Positions 1-6,025 of a DNA stretch of 11,618 nt are shown here, in pieces. A program made the translations under genes and the position numbers. How positions within the stretch are numbered: the first letter of the stretch is position 1; every line of letters begins with the position of its first letter. The stretch comes from Caldilineae bacterium (GTDB taxonomy: Bacteria; Chloroflexota; Anaerolineae; J102): contig DUEF01000328.1 in the NCBI GenBank assembly GCA_011176555.1, positions 1-11,618 on the forward strand. Reading direction: 5' to 3'. A model generated the notes under the pieces. That model was not told the origin of the DNA, ran no database searches, and saw only the letters and a list, made by a program, of their open reading frames with translations.

Positions 1-1
1 C

Positions 2-862
2 TGGTTGCCTGATGCGCATACCGCCGCTCCCACGGCCGGGTCAGTGATCCTGGCCGGAGTGTTGCTGAAGTTGGGCGCTTACGGCTTCCTGCGCATCCTC
101 CTGCCGCTCTTCCCCGACGCCTTCGCAACCTACGGTTGGATCGTAGCCCTGATCGGCGTGATCGGCATCGTCTACGGTGCGTTCGTCTCCCTGGCGCAAA
201 CCGATTTGAAGCGACTGATCGCTTACTCATCGGTCAGCCACATGGGTTACGTGATGTTGGGCATCGGCGCGGCGGCCTGGGCGCTCAACGGCAACCCGGA
301 TGAGCACGGCCTGTTCGATACCGCGGCCATGGCCCTCAACGGAGCGGCCTTGCAGATGTTCTTCCACGGCATCATCACGGGCGCTTTATTCTTCCTGGTC
401 GGCGTCATCTACGAACGAGCCCATACCCGAGACCTGAGCAAATTCGGCGGATACAGCGCCATCGTGCCCGCTTTTTACGCCACCTTCATGTTCACCGGCT
501 TCGCTTCATTGGGATTGCCGGGCCTGGCCGGATTCTGGGCTGAGTTCTTCACCTTCCGGGGCGCTTTCGGCATTGTGCCTGTTCTGGCTCTGATTGGCGT
601 GATCGGCATCGTCATCACCGCCGCCTACATCCTCTACCGCATCATCCAGAGTATTTTCTTGGGCCAATACGACCCGAAACGCTGGGATCACTGGACGACG
701 ATCACAGGGGAGCACGCGGATGGCCCCACCGACATGGCCCGATTCGAGAAAATCACCCTCTGGCCGCTTGTCTTCCTCATGATCCTGCTCGGTATTTTCC
801 CCACCCTGGTGTTGACCTTCTTCAACCATTTCTCTGTCGACATCCTCTCCACTCTCTTCTAA
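2..862 (+). CDS. nuoM: NADH-quinone oxidoreductase subunit M, C-terminal part (5' end outside window)
   Basis: Membrane-arm subunit of respiratory complex I, one of the three antiporter-like proton-pumping subunits. The frame is open from the first bases: a Trp codon at 2-4 is followed by LPDAHTAAPTAGSVILAG, the family's WLPDAH-EAPT-GSVLLAG block, so the gene starts upstream and the TTG at position 5 is not a start. About 286 codons are visible, all hydrophobic. Landmarks are the Lys of LLKLGAYG, the loop LAQTDLKRLIAYSS followed by SHMGYVMLG, and GLPGLAGFWAEFF, whose Glu corresponds to the conserved charged residue near helix 12. The short hydrophilic segment around QYDPKRWDHWTT is also usual. 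It is followed after 48 bases by nuoN, the standard order at the end of nuo operons. The family assignment is secure; NuoM rather than NuoL rests on the motifs and the neighbour. Confidence 0.95.
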   Translation, partial: WLPDAHTAAPTAGSVILAGVLLKLGAYGFLRILLPLFPDAFATYGWIVALIGVIGIVYGAFVSLAQTDLKRLIAYSSVSHMGYVMLGIGAAAWALNGNPDEHGLFDTAAMALNGAALQMFFHGIITGALFFLVGVIYERAHTRDLSKFGGYSAIVPAFYATFMFTGFASLGLPGLAGFWAEFFTFRGAFGIVPVLALIGVIGIVITAAYILYRIIQSIFLGQYDPKRWDHWTTITGEHADGPTDMARFEKITLWPLVFLMILLGIFPTLVLTFFNHFSVDILSTLF

Positions 863-893
863 GGAATGAACAACCACTTTGATTCTCATTCCT
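862..893 (+). other. Small hairpin in the nuoM-nuoN gap
   Basis: AGGAATGA (862-869) is exactly complementary to TCATTCCT (886-893), with a 16-base loop. The 5' arm overlaps the nuoM stop codon. There is no T-tract, so it is unlikely to be a terminator. It may be an RNA processing or stabilising structure inside the operon, or chance. Confidence 0.3.
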
Positions 894-903
894 AATCACC
901 ATC

Positions 904-909
904 AGGAGG
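904..909 (+). promoter_or_regulatory. Shine-Dalgarno site that bears on the nuoN start
   Basis: AGGAGG at 904-909 is a near-consensus ribosome site. It lies 1 base from ATG 911, too close for normal initiation, but 7 bases from the in-frame TTG at 917, which is ideal. The spacing argues for TTG 917 as the real nuoN start. Confidence 0.6.
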
Positions 910-910
910 G

Positions 911-2383
911 ATGACTTTGAACCTTTTTGATATCGTCAAACTACTTTCGCCAGAACTGATACTCTTTATCACCGGTTTTGCCGTCCTCATCGTCGATCTG
1001 GCGCGTCGCCGCCGCGACGATGGACGTACCGCCGCCATTGTCGCCCTGGTGGGGCTGATGTTGGCGCTTGTCGCCGCCATCTCCCTGATCTTGTCCGGGC
1101 CCAGCGAGATTGTCGCTTCGACCATGGCGGTTGATTTGTACGCACTCTTCTTCAAGGTGGCGGCTATCATCGGCATCAGCCTGGTGATTCTGGCGTCCAT
1201 CCACTTTATGAAGGGCCGCAGCCGCTACCTGGGTGAATTCTACGCCCTGTTCGTGTTCGCGGCGCTCGCCATCTCCATCATCGCCAGCGCCGCCAACCTG
1301 ATCCTGGTTTATGTCGGCATCGAGTTCCTCTCCATCACCTCCTATATCCTGGCCGGTTTTCTGCGTAACAACAAGCGCTCGGAGGAAGCCGCCATCAAGT
1401 ATTTCCTCTATGGCGCATCCGCCGGTGCGGTGATGTTGTACGGCATGTCGTTGTTGTACGGCGCCACCGGCAGCACCGATCTGGCCGCCATCGGGCAAGT
1501 TTTCACGGCGACGGGCAACCAACAGTTACTGGGCATTGCCGCCATCGTGCTGTTGCTGGCCGGTTTCGGCTTCAAAGCCAGCCTGGTGCCCTTCCACCAG
1601 TGGGCGCCCGACACCTACGATGGCGCGCCCACGCCGGTCACCGCCTTCCTTTCCACTGCTTCCAAAGCCGCAGGATTCGCCGTGGCGGGACGGGTGTTCA
1701 TTACTGCTTTTCCACACTTCGTCACCGATTGGACGGCCATCCTCGGCGCGGTGGCCATGCTCACCATGACCGTCGGCAATCTTACGGCGCTCAAGCAGAC
1801 CAGCGTCAAGCGCATGTTGGCGTATTCCTCCATCGCTCAGGCTGGATACATCCTCCTCGGCCTGGTCGCCATCAATCCCAACGACACCTTTGGCGGGCTC
1901 AACGGCTTGTTACTCTACATTTTCGGCTACCTGTTCACCAACATCGGCGCTTTCCTGGTGGTGATGGTCTTGGAGCGGCAAAATGAGATCTATGACATCA
2001 ACGAATACGCGGGATTGTTCAAGCGAGCGCCGGGTTTAGCGTTGCTGATGACGCTTTTCCTGTTCTCGCTGACCGGTATTCCGCCCACCGCCGGCTTCAT
2101 CGGCAAGTTCTTCGTTTTCGCGGCCGTGGTCAACCAGCAGCTTCTGATCCTGGCGCTTGTCGCGGCCATCAATGTCGTGATTGGCGCGGCCTACTACTTG
2201 AATGTAGTGCGCTACATGGCCTTCCGCGAAAGCGAGGATGACACGCCTGTCACGCTCAGTGGCGGATTGAAGACGGCGTTGATTATCACAGCGGTGATGG
2301 TGCTGGTCATCGGCATTGCCGCCCAGCCCTTCATCACTTGGGCCACCGAGTCCGTCAATCTCGTGATCGCCAGCGGCATGTAA
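911..2383 (+). CDS. nuoN: NADH-quinone oxidoreductase subunit N
   Basis: Antiporter-like proton-translocating subunit of the complex I membrane arm, with 490 residues and about 14 transmembrane helices, the usual size. Counting from ATG 911, the conserved functional residues are present: Glu138 in YVGIEFLSITSY (helix 5), Lys222 in GFGFKASLVPFHQW, Lys252 in TASKAAGF, and Lys399 in TGIPPTAGFIGKF (helix 12). The block LTALKQTSVKRMLAYSSIAQ at about 291-310 is a family signature. The first codon is uncertain: ATG 911 touches the ribosome site, whereas TTG 917 (giving MNLFDIVKLL) is well spaced, which would remove two residues. The gene follows nuoM and is the last of the operon, because a hairpin terminator follows the stop codon. 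Nothing in it looks degenerate. Confidence 0.95.
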   Translation: MTLNLFDIVKLLSPELILFITGFAVLIVDLARRRRDDGRTAAIVALVGLMLALVAAISLILSGPSEIVASTMAVDLYALFFKVAAIIGISLVILASIHFMKGRSRYLGEFYALFVFAALAISIIASAANLILVYVGIEFLSITSYILAGFLRNNKRSEEAAIKYFLYGASAGAVMLYGMSLLYGATGSTDLAAIGQVFTATGNQQLLGIAAIVLLLAGFGFKASLVPFHQWAPDTYDGAPTPVTAFLSTASKAAGFAVAGRVFITAFPHFVTDWTAILGAVAMLTMTVGNLTALKQTSVKRMLAYSSIAQAGYILLGLVAINPNDTFGGLNGLLLYIFGYLFTNIGAFLVVMVLERQNEIYDINEYAGLFKRAPGLALLMTLFLFSLTGIPPTAGFIGKFFVFAAVVNQQLLILALVAAINVVIGAAYYLNVVRYMAFRESEDDTPVTLSGGLKTALIITAVMVLVIGIAAQPFITWATESVNLVIASGM

Positions 2384-2408
2384 AAAACGATTCAACCTCC
2401 TCGGAAAC

Positions 2409-2436
2409 AAGCCCGCATCCGCCATGGTGCGGGCTT
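2409..2436 (+). terminator. Hairpin terminator after nuoN
   Basis: AAGCCCGCA (2409-2417) pairs perfectly with TGCGGGCTT (2428-2436). The stem can extend by a T-G wobble and a C-G pair, leaving a six-base loop. The following bases, TGTGTT, form only a weak U-tract. It starts 26 bases after the nuoN stop and probably ends the nuo operon transcript. Confidence 0.7.
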
Positions 2437-2442
2437 TGTGTT

Positions 2443-2507
2443 GGTATTGGATATTGGGTATTTGATATACGCAGATCCGCCCAATACCCAGCACCCAATA
2501 CCCGGAA
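2443..2507. repeat. Inverted array of a degenerate heptamer (TATTGGR), copy 1
   Basis: The left arm reads as consecutive 7-bp units TATTGGA, TATTGGG, TATTTGA (2445-2465). The right arm reads as the reverse complement in the same register: CCCAATA, CCCAGCA, CCCAATA, CCCGGAA (2480-2507). Arms 2443-2462 and 2483-2502 are complementary at 17 of 20 positions, around a 20-base centre. The element lies between the nuo terminator and the murE promoter and contains no gene. A related element is found at 4108-4187. Short-period tandem repeats of this general kind (STRRs) are known from cyanobacterial genomes; the family membership of this one is not established. Confidence 0.75.
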
Positions 2508-2520
2508 TTGCCGCGCCACA

Positions 2521-2549
2521 TTGTAACCGGCCGACAACCATGCTATGAT
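2521..2549 (+). promoter_or_regulatory. Extended -10 promoter for the Mur ligase gene
   Basis: TTGTAA (2521-2526; 4 of 6 to TTGACA), a 17-bp spacer, then TGCTATGAT (2541-2549), an extended -10 with one mismatch to TATAAT. Transcription would start near 2556. The ATG at 2545 lies inside the -10 box and could not be in this transcript, so the protein must start at ATG 2566 or 2581. Confidence 0.65.
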
Positions 2550-2580
2550 CCACGCACCATCCACCATGCACCCCCCTCCT

Positions 2581-4113
2581 ATGCCCCTCACCCTAGGCCA
2601 ACTGGCGACGGTCCTCGACCTGTCCTGCTCCCGACCAGAATTGCAGATCTCGACCATCACCTGTGATTCCCGACAGGTGCGGCCCGGCGCGCTATTTGTG
2701 GCCTATCCCGGCGTCAGCGTCGATGGCCATCGCTACATCCCGCAAGCGCTGGCGGCCGGGGCCAGTGCGGTGGTCGGGGAACAAGACCTGCGCCTGAGCG
2801 TTCCCTACCTGCGGGTCGAGGACGGACGCTGGGCATTGGGGCGTCTGGTCGCGGCCTGGCAGGGCTTCCCCAGCCGCAAAATGGGCGTGATCGGCGTCAC
2901 CGGCACCGATGGCAAGACCACCACCAGCAACATCCTGCACAGCATCCTCTCGGCCGCGGGACAAAACGCCGGCCTGATCACCACTGTCAGCGCCCGGATC
3001 GGCGACCAAATCCTGGACACCGGTCTGCACACCACCACCCCCGATGCGCCCGACCTGCAGCGCTATCTCGGCCAGATGGCTGACGCCGCCGTGACCTGGG
3101 CCATCCTGGAAACGACTTCGCACGGCTTGAGCCAGTGGCGGGTGGCGGGCACAGACTACGACATCGCCGTATACACCAACGTCACGCACGAACATCTCGA
3201 CGAGCACGGGGATTATGCGGGCTATCTGGCCGCGAAGGGTCGTCTGCTGGAGCTCTTGAGCGAAGCTCAACCCAAGCCCGGCGTTCCTCGCGTCGCCGTC
3301 CTCAACGCTGACGATATTTCATACCCGTGGTTGCGCGGCTACGCTGTTCCCCGCGCCGTCAGTTACGGGATCGAGCAGGGCGATGTACGGGCGCTGGATA
3401 TCGGACATGACGCTGACGGCCTGCGTTTTACCGCGCGCTGGGGCCAGCACCGAAAGGTCGAGATTCAGACGCCGCTGGTGGGACGTTTCAACATCTACAA
3501 CAGCCTGGCGGCCATCACCGTCGCTTTTCTGCTGGAGATCGACGACGTGGCGATTCGGCGGGGCATGGCGGTCATGCCTGGCATTCCTGGCCGCATGGAG
3601 CGCATCGAGCGGGGGCAATCCTTCACAGCCATTGTCGATTTCGCACACACGCCTTATGCCCTGGAGGCGGCGCTGCAAACCGCGCGGGGCATGACCAACG
3701 GTCGGGTGATCGTGGTGTTCGGGTCCGCCGGGCTGCGCGATGTGGCCAAACGGCGCTTGATGGGCGAGATCGCCGGTCGCCTGGCCGATTTGGCCATCAT
3801 CACGGCCGAAGACCCCCGCACCGAGGACTTGGCCGCCATCATCTCCGCCAGCGCCGAAGCGTGCCGGGTCGCGGGGGGAACGGCGCTGACCGAGCCCGAC
3901 CGGTATCGCGCCATGCAACTGGCTTTGCGTCATGCCCGACCTGGGGATGTCGTCATCGTCTGCGGCAAGGGACACGAGCAATCGATGTGTTTTGGCGATG
4001 TCGAGCACCCCTGGGATGACCGCGTCGCCCTGCGCCATGCCCTAGATGTGTATCTCGGGCAGGCTTCTGACCCCCCGCCGTTGGTGTTGCCCACGTTCGG
4101 TTTTGGGGATTAG
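2581..4113 (+). CDS. murE: Mur ligase, UDP-MurNAc-tripeptide synthetase (MurE type)
   Basis: Cytoplasmic ATP-dependent ligase adding the third residue of the peptidoglycan stem peptide to UDP-MurNAc-L-Ala-D-Glu. From ATG 2581 it has 510 residues, close to the family's roughly 490-500. Three domains are visible: the MurE N-terminal domain (QISTITCDSRQVRPGALFVA), the central ATPase with P-loop GTDGKTTT (108-115), LETTSHGL, TNVTHEHLDEHG and Lys in YLAAKGRLL, and the C-terminal domain with GIPGRMERI, VDFAHTPYALE and VCGKGHEQ. The substrate-selecting DNPR motif of meso-DAP enzymes reads E-D-P-R here (410-413), so the added amino acid is uncertain (DAP, Lys or Orn). ATG 2545 is also in frame but overlaps the -10 box; ATG 2566 is a second option; none has a ribosome site. 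The gene stands alone, away from any mur/fts cluster, so a paralogue of the main MurE is possible. Its stop codon lies within a heptamer repeat. Confidence 0.85.
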   Translation: MPLTLGQLATVLDLSCSRPELQISTITCDSRQVRPGALFVAYPGVSVDGHRYIPQALAAGASAVVGEQDLRLSVPYLRVEDGRWALGRLVAAWQGFPSRKMGVIGVTGTDGKTTTSNILHSILSAAGQNAGLITTVSARIGDQILDTGLHTTTPDAPDLQRYLGQMADAAVTWAILETTSHGLSQWRVAGTDYDIAVYTNVTHEHLDEHGDYAGYLAAKGRLLELLSEAQPKPGVPRVAVLNADDISYPWLRGYAVPRAVSYGIEQGDVRALDIGHDADGLRFTARWGQHRKVEIQTPLVGRFNIYNSLAAITVAFLLEIDDVAIRRGMAVMPGIPGRMERIERGQSFTAIVDFAHTPYALEAALQTARGMTNGRVIVVFGSAGLRDVAKRRLMGEIAGRLADLAIITAEDPRTEDLAAIISASAEACRVAGGTALTEPDRYRAMQLALRHARPGDVVIVCGKGHEQSMCFGDVEHPWDDRVALRHALDVYLGQASDPPPLVLPTFGFGD

Positions 4114-4187
4114 GTATTGGATATTCGACGATCAGCAAGATGTCGTGCACGACCCAATATCTAATACTCAATATCAAATATCCAACA
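4108..4187. repeat. Inverted array of the degenerate heptamer, copy 2, overlapping the murE stop
   Basis: Left units GATTAGG, TATTGGA, TATTCGA (4108-4128). Right units in exact 7-bp register CCCAATA, TCTAATA, CTCAATA, TCAAATA, TCCAACA (4153-4187). TTGGATATT (4117-4125) is exactly complementary to AATATCCAA (4177-4185). The centre holds a perfect 12-bp palindrome, GTCGTGCACGAC (4142-4153). The first unit contains the last Asp codon and the TAG stop of the Mur ligase. The element fills the gap between two convergent genes and may fold as a hairpin in both transcripts, but it has no U-tract. Confidence 0.7.
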
Positions 4188-4195
4188 GAGAATCG

Positions 4196-4705
4196 CTACT
4201 TCTTTTTCTTACCCGCCTGCTTCGCGCTACCTTTTTTCGTCCTGGCCATGCTGTAACCCGCCCGGTGCGACGAGGCCGGTGACGAGCGACGAGGCTTCGA
4301 CGCTTTGGGTTGTGGCGTCATCACTTGATCAGCACTTTTCCAGCGATCTCGTTGTTGCAGAAAAGCTTCGAGCAACACGAAAAGCATCAGTGTCACCAGC
4401 ACCAAGATCCAGTCCAGGAGATCGATGAAATGGAATAGAAGCAATACGATCACAAACAAACCCGTCCATAACCCCTGCCGCACTGCTGTCTTGATGACCA
4501 ATCCCTGAGAATTCGGGGACAGACGCTGGTGGATGCGTCCCCAAAAAGGCATGGTCGTGGCGCTGATCGCAACCAGGAGAAGGGCCAAGCTCACCGCCAG
4601 TTGGAGAGATGCATCGGGCTGGGTGTACGTGACGAGCGCGGCCAGCGCGCCCCAAGCGAGCAGCCCCAGGGCAAAACTGGTGATGTAGGCAGTGCGAATA
4701 GACAT
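4196..4705 (-). CDS. Uncharacterised four-helix membrane protein with Lys-rich tail
   Basis: I do not recognise a family. The 169-residue protein has four predicted transmembrane helices (about 7-27, 33-54, 79-95, 97-116), arranged as two hairpins. The loop between helices 2 and 3 is polar and basic (GRIHQRLSPNSQG). The C-terminal tail of about 50 residues is strongly basic and low in complexity (QPKASKPRRSS, then TKKGSAKQAGKKKK), presumably cytoplasmic. ATG 4705 is chosen over the in-frame TTG at 4714; neither has a clear ribosome site. An extended -10 box lies about 50 bases upstream. It is convergent with the Mur ligase gene and divergent from the next gene. No catalytic motif is visible. 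The tail could bind nucleic acid or acidic lipid, but that is speculation. Confidence 0.7.
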   Translation of the reverse strand: MSIRTAYITSFALGLLAWGALAALVTYTQPDASLQLAVSLALLLVAISATTMPFWGRIHQRLSPNSQGLVIKTAVRQGLWTGLFVIVLLLFHFIDLLDWILVLVTLMLFVLLEAFLQQRDRWKSADQVMTPQPKASKPRRSSPASSHRAGYSMARTKKGSAKQAGKKKK

Positions 4706-4753
4706 GATCGGCAAATAATGGGGGAAAATCGCCTCGTTTCGACGATTTCATCC

Positions 4754-4762
4754 ACTATATCA
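4754..4762 (-). promoter_or_regulatory. Candidate extended -10 promoter for the four-helix membrane protein
   Basis: On the minus strand this reads TGATATAGT, an extended -10 with one mismatch to TATAAT. No convincing -35 box is found at 16-18 bp, which extended -10 promoters can tolerate. Transcription would start near 4747 and give a leader of about 40 bases to ATG 4705. Confidence 0.4.
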
Positions 4763-4778
4763 CATTTTTCTCTGGGAA

Positions 4779-4839
4779 ACCAGTAAATCGGTAGACGGGT
4801 AGACCGATCCCTGATCTACTGATTTACTGGTCTACTCGT
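4779..4839. repeat. Inverted array of a degenerate octamer (GTAGACCG type)
   Basis: Left units GTAAATCG, GTAGACGG, GTAGACCG (4783-4806) and right units CTACTGAT, TTACTGGT, CTACTCGT (4816-4839) both keep an 8-bp period. Arms 4779-4795 and 4815-4831 pair over 17 bases with one G-U wobble, around a 19-base centre. A T-tract follows at 4839-4845. The element sits between divergent promoters, and its right arm contains the -35 box of the plus-strand one. It has the same architecture as the two heptamer elements, with a different unit and period. Confidence 0.75.
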
Positions 4840-4852
4840 TTTTTTGTATAAT
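4823..4852 (+). promoter_or_regulatory. Promoter of the YdjM-like gene and rsmD
   Basis: TTTACT (4823-4828; 4 of 6 to TTGACA), an 18-bp spacer, and a perfect TATAAT (4847-4852). Transcription would start near 4859, giving a leader of about 13 bases to ATG 4872 that includes GGAG (4861-4864) at a 7-base spacing. The -35 box belongs to the octamer repeat. Confidence 0.65.
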
Positions 4853-4871
4853 GGCCGTATGGAGCCGATAG

Positions 4872-5435
4872 ATGTTACCGACCGGACACATTGAATGGAC
4901 ATGGGCAGGTTTGAATGCCATCCAGCGCAGTACAGGACATTTTGTCGATGCCGATTATCGTCTGGTGGCTCTGGCGGCGGTTCTCCCCGACCTGATCGAT
5001 AAGCCCCTGGCGTGGTTTGTGTTTCCCGACGCCAATGCAGCCTTGTTTTTTGGCCACACCCTGTTGCTGCATGGATTGTTGTGGCTTTTCGCCTGGATGA
5101 GCGGCAGCCTGAGACGTTGGCTGCCCTATTTGTTGGCCTTTTCAGGTCATTTGCTGGCAGACCGTATGTGGGGCTTTACCCAGACGCTGCTCTGGCCGCT
5201 GCGCGGGTGGGGTTGGCATCAGTGGCGGCACGTGAGTTCGCCGCGGGAGATGCTGCACGCCTATTTGGAAATCATCGTTCAGGAACCGATCCTGCTGGTG
5301 CTGGAAGCGCTGGGGTTGTTGCTGCTAACCTGGTTCATCGTCGACCGCAAGCTCATGTTCCCGCACCGCCTGCTTGCTTTCCTGCGCAGCGGTCGGCCTC
5401 CGGCCGATTCCGTCCCCGCCAAGGTGAAATCATGA
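4872..5435 (+). CDS. DUF457/YdjM-like membrane protein (putative metal-dependent hydrolase)
   Basis: A 187-residue integral membrane protein. The sequence shows several hydrophobic helices (about 32-50, 56-76, 82-98, 138-156) with polar residues spaced as in the YdjM/DUF457 family (PF04307): VLPDLIDKP (Asp40, Asp43), FGHTLLLH (His62, His67) and SGHLLADRMW (His93, Asp97). In that family such His/Asp residues within helices are proposed to bind metal. No substrate is known, and the 'hydrolase' label is a prediction in the family itself. ATG 4872 has GGAG seven bases upstream; the ATG at 4851 hits a stop codon at 4869. The stop codon overlaps the rsmD start as ATGA, so the two are translationally coupled, although no functional link is obvious. 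The family assignment comes from reading motifs and is moderate. Confidence 0.65.
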   Translation: MLPTGHIEWTWAGLNAIQRSTGHFVDADYRLVALAAVLPDLIDKPLAWFVFPDANAALFFGHTLLLHGLLWLFAWMSGSLRRWLPYLLAFSGHLLADRMWGFTQTLLWPLRGWGWHQWRHVSSPREMLHAYLEIIVQEPILLVLEALGLLLLTWFIVDRKLMFPHRLLAFLRSGRPPADSVPAKVKS

Positions 5436-5986
5436 GGGTGATCGCCGGTTCGGCAAAGGGCCGACGTCTGGAGTCTGTGCCAGGCAAAGGCACTCGCCCC
5501 ATCACCGACAGGGCCAAGGAAGCGTTGTTCAATATCCTGGGCAATGACATCGTCGCTGCCCGGGTGTTGGATTTGTTCGGGGGCACGGGGGCGGTGGGCA
5601 TAGAGGCGCTGAGCCGGGGCGCGGCCGAAGCCGTTTTCGTCGAGCGTTCCGGCAAGGCCCTGAAAATCATCGGTCACAATCTACAAAACACCCGGCTGGC
5701 CGAGCAAGCGCAGGTGATTCGAGGGGATGCCTTCAAGGTGTTGCAATGGCCAGATCTGGCTCCGTTCGATCTGATTTACGTGGCCCCGCCCCAGTACGAA
5801 GGGCTGTGGTTGCAAGCCCTGGCCCTGCTCGACGCCCGACCGGAGTTGTTGACCCCGGACGGGGAGGTCATCGTGCAGATCCATCCCAAGGAATATGAAA
5901 AACCGGCGCTGGAACACCTGGAGCGGGTGGATTCGCGCCGGTATGGCAGTGTGCAGTTAGATTTTTATCGGCGTAGAGAACGGTAG
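5432..5986 (+). CDS. rsmD: 16S rRNA (guanine(966)-N2)-methyltransferase RsmD
   Basis: SAM-dependent methyltransferase that makes m2G966 in 16S rRNA (E. coli numbering) within the 30S particle. It has 184 residues, the normal length. Visible motifs are MRVIAGSAKGRRL at the start, RPITDRAKEALFNIL (22-36), and the SAM-binding motif I VLDLFGGTGAVGIEALSRGA (45-64), followed by the acidic EFVERS-type strand (AVFVERSGKA). The catalytic motif IV, D-P-P-F/Y in E. coli RsmD, reads A-P-P-Q-Y here (118-122), losing the acidic residue. The rest of the fold is intact, so a lineage-specific variant is more likely than decay. ATG 5432 overlaps the upstream TGA. The reading frame stays open far upstream of this ATG, inside the preceding gene, but the protein there has no RsmD similarity. 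Usual neighbours such as coaD are absent. Confidence 0.9.
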   Translation: MRVIAGSAKGRRLESVPGKGTRPITDRAKEALFNILGNDIVAARVLDLFGGTGAVGIEALSRGAAEAVFVERSGKALKIIGHNLQNTRLAEQAQVIRGDAFKVLQWPDLAPFDLIYVAPPQYEGLWLQALALLDARPELLTPDGEVIVQIHPKEYEKPALEHLERVDSRRYGSVQLDFYRRRER

Positions 5987-6025
5987 GGGCGACCCGCCGA
6001 TCGCCCTTACGCCGATCACCCCTAC
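5983..6025. repeat. Hairpin with duplicated arm between convergent genes
   Basis: GTAGGGGCGA (5983-5992) pairs with TCGCCCTTAC (6001-6010), ten pairs with one G-U and an eight-base loop. The 3' half is then repeated: 5995-6010 and 6010-6025 match at 14 of 16 positions and share one base, so a second CCCCTAC (6019-6025) can also pair with GTAGGGG. The element contains the rsmD stop (5984-5986) and the stop of the opposing gene (6022-6024). It may end both transcripts, although no U-tract is present. It resembles the GTAGGGGCGACC palindromes scattered through many environmental genomes. Confidence 0.6.

Noticed and set aside
2545..2580. ATG 2545 as the start of the Mur ligase
   Set aside because: It lies in the -10 box TATGAT; the first 12 residues are His/Pro/Met-rich and unlike MurE N-termini, whereas MPLTLGQL from 2581 fits.
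2443..4839. CRISPR array as an explanation for the short repeats
   Set aside because: Units are 7 or 8 bp, contiguous and inverted, with no spacers of regular length and no cas genes.
5012..5431. Upstream extension of the rsmD frame, which would give a 324-residue protein
   Set aside because: The extra part overlaps the YdjM-like gene in another frame, has Arg/Ala-rich shadow composition and no RsmD similarity; MRVIAGSAKG at 5432 is the family's normal start.
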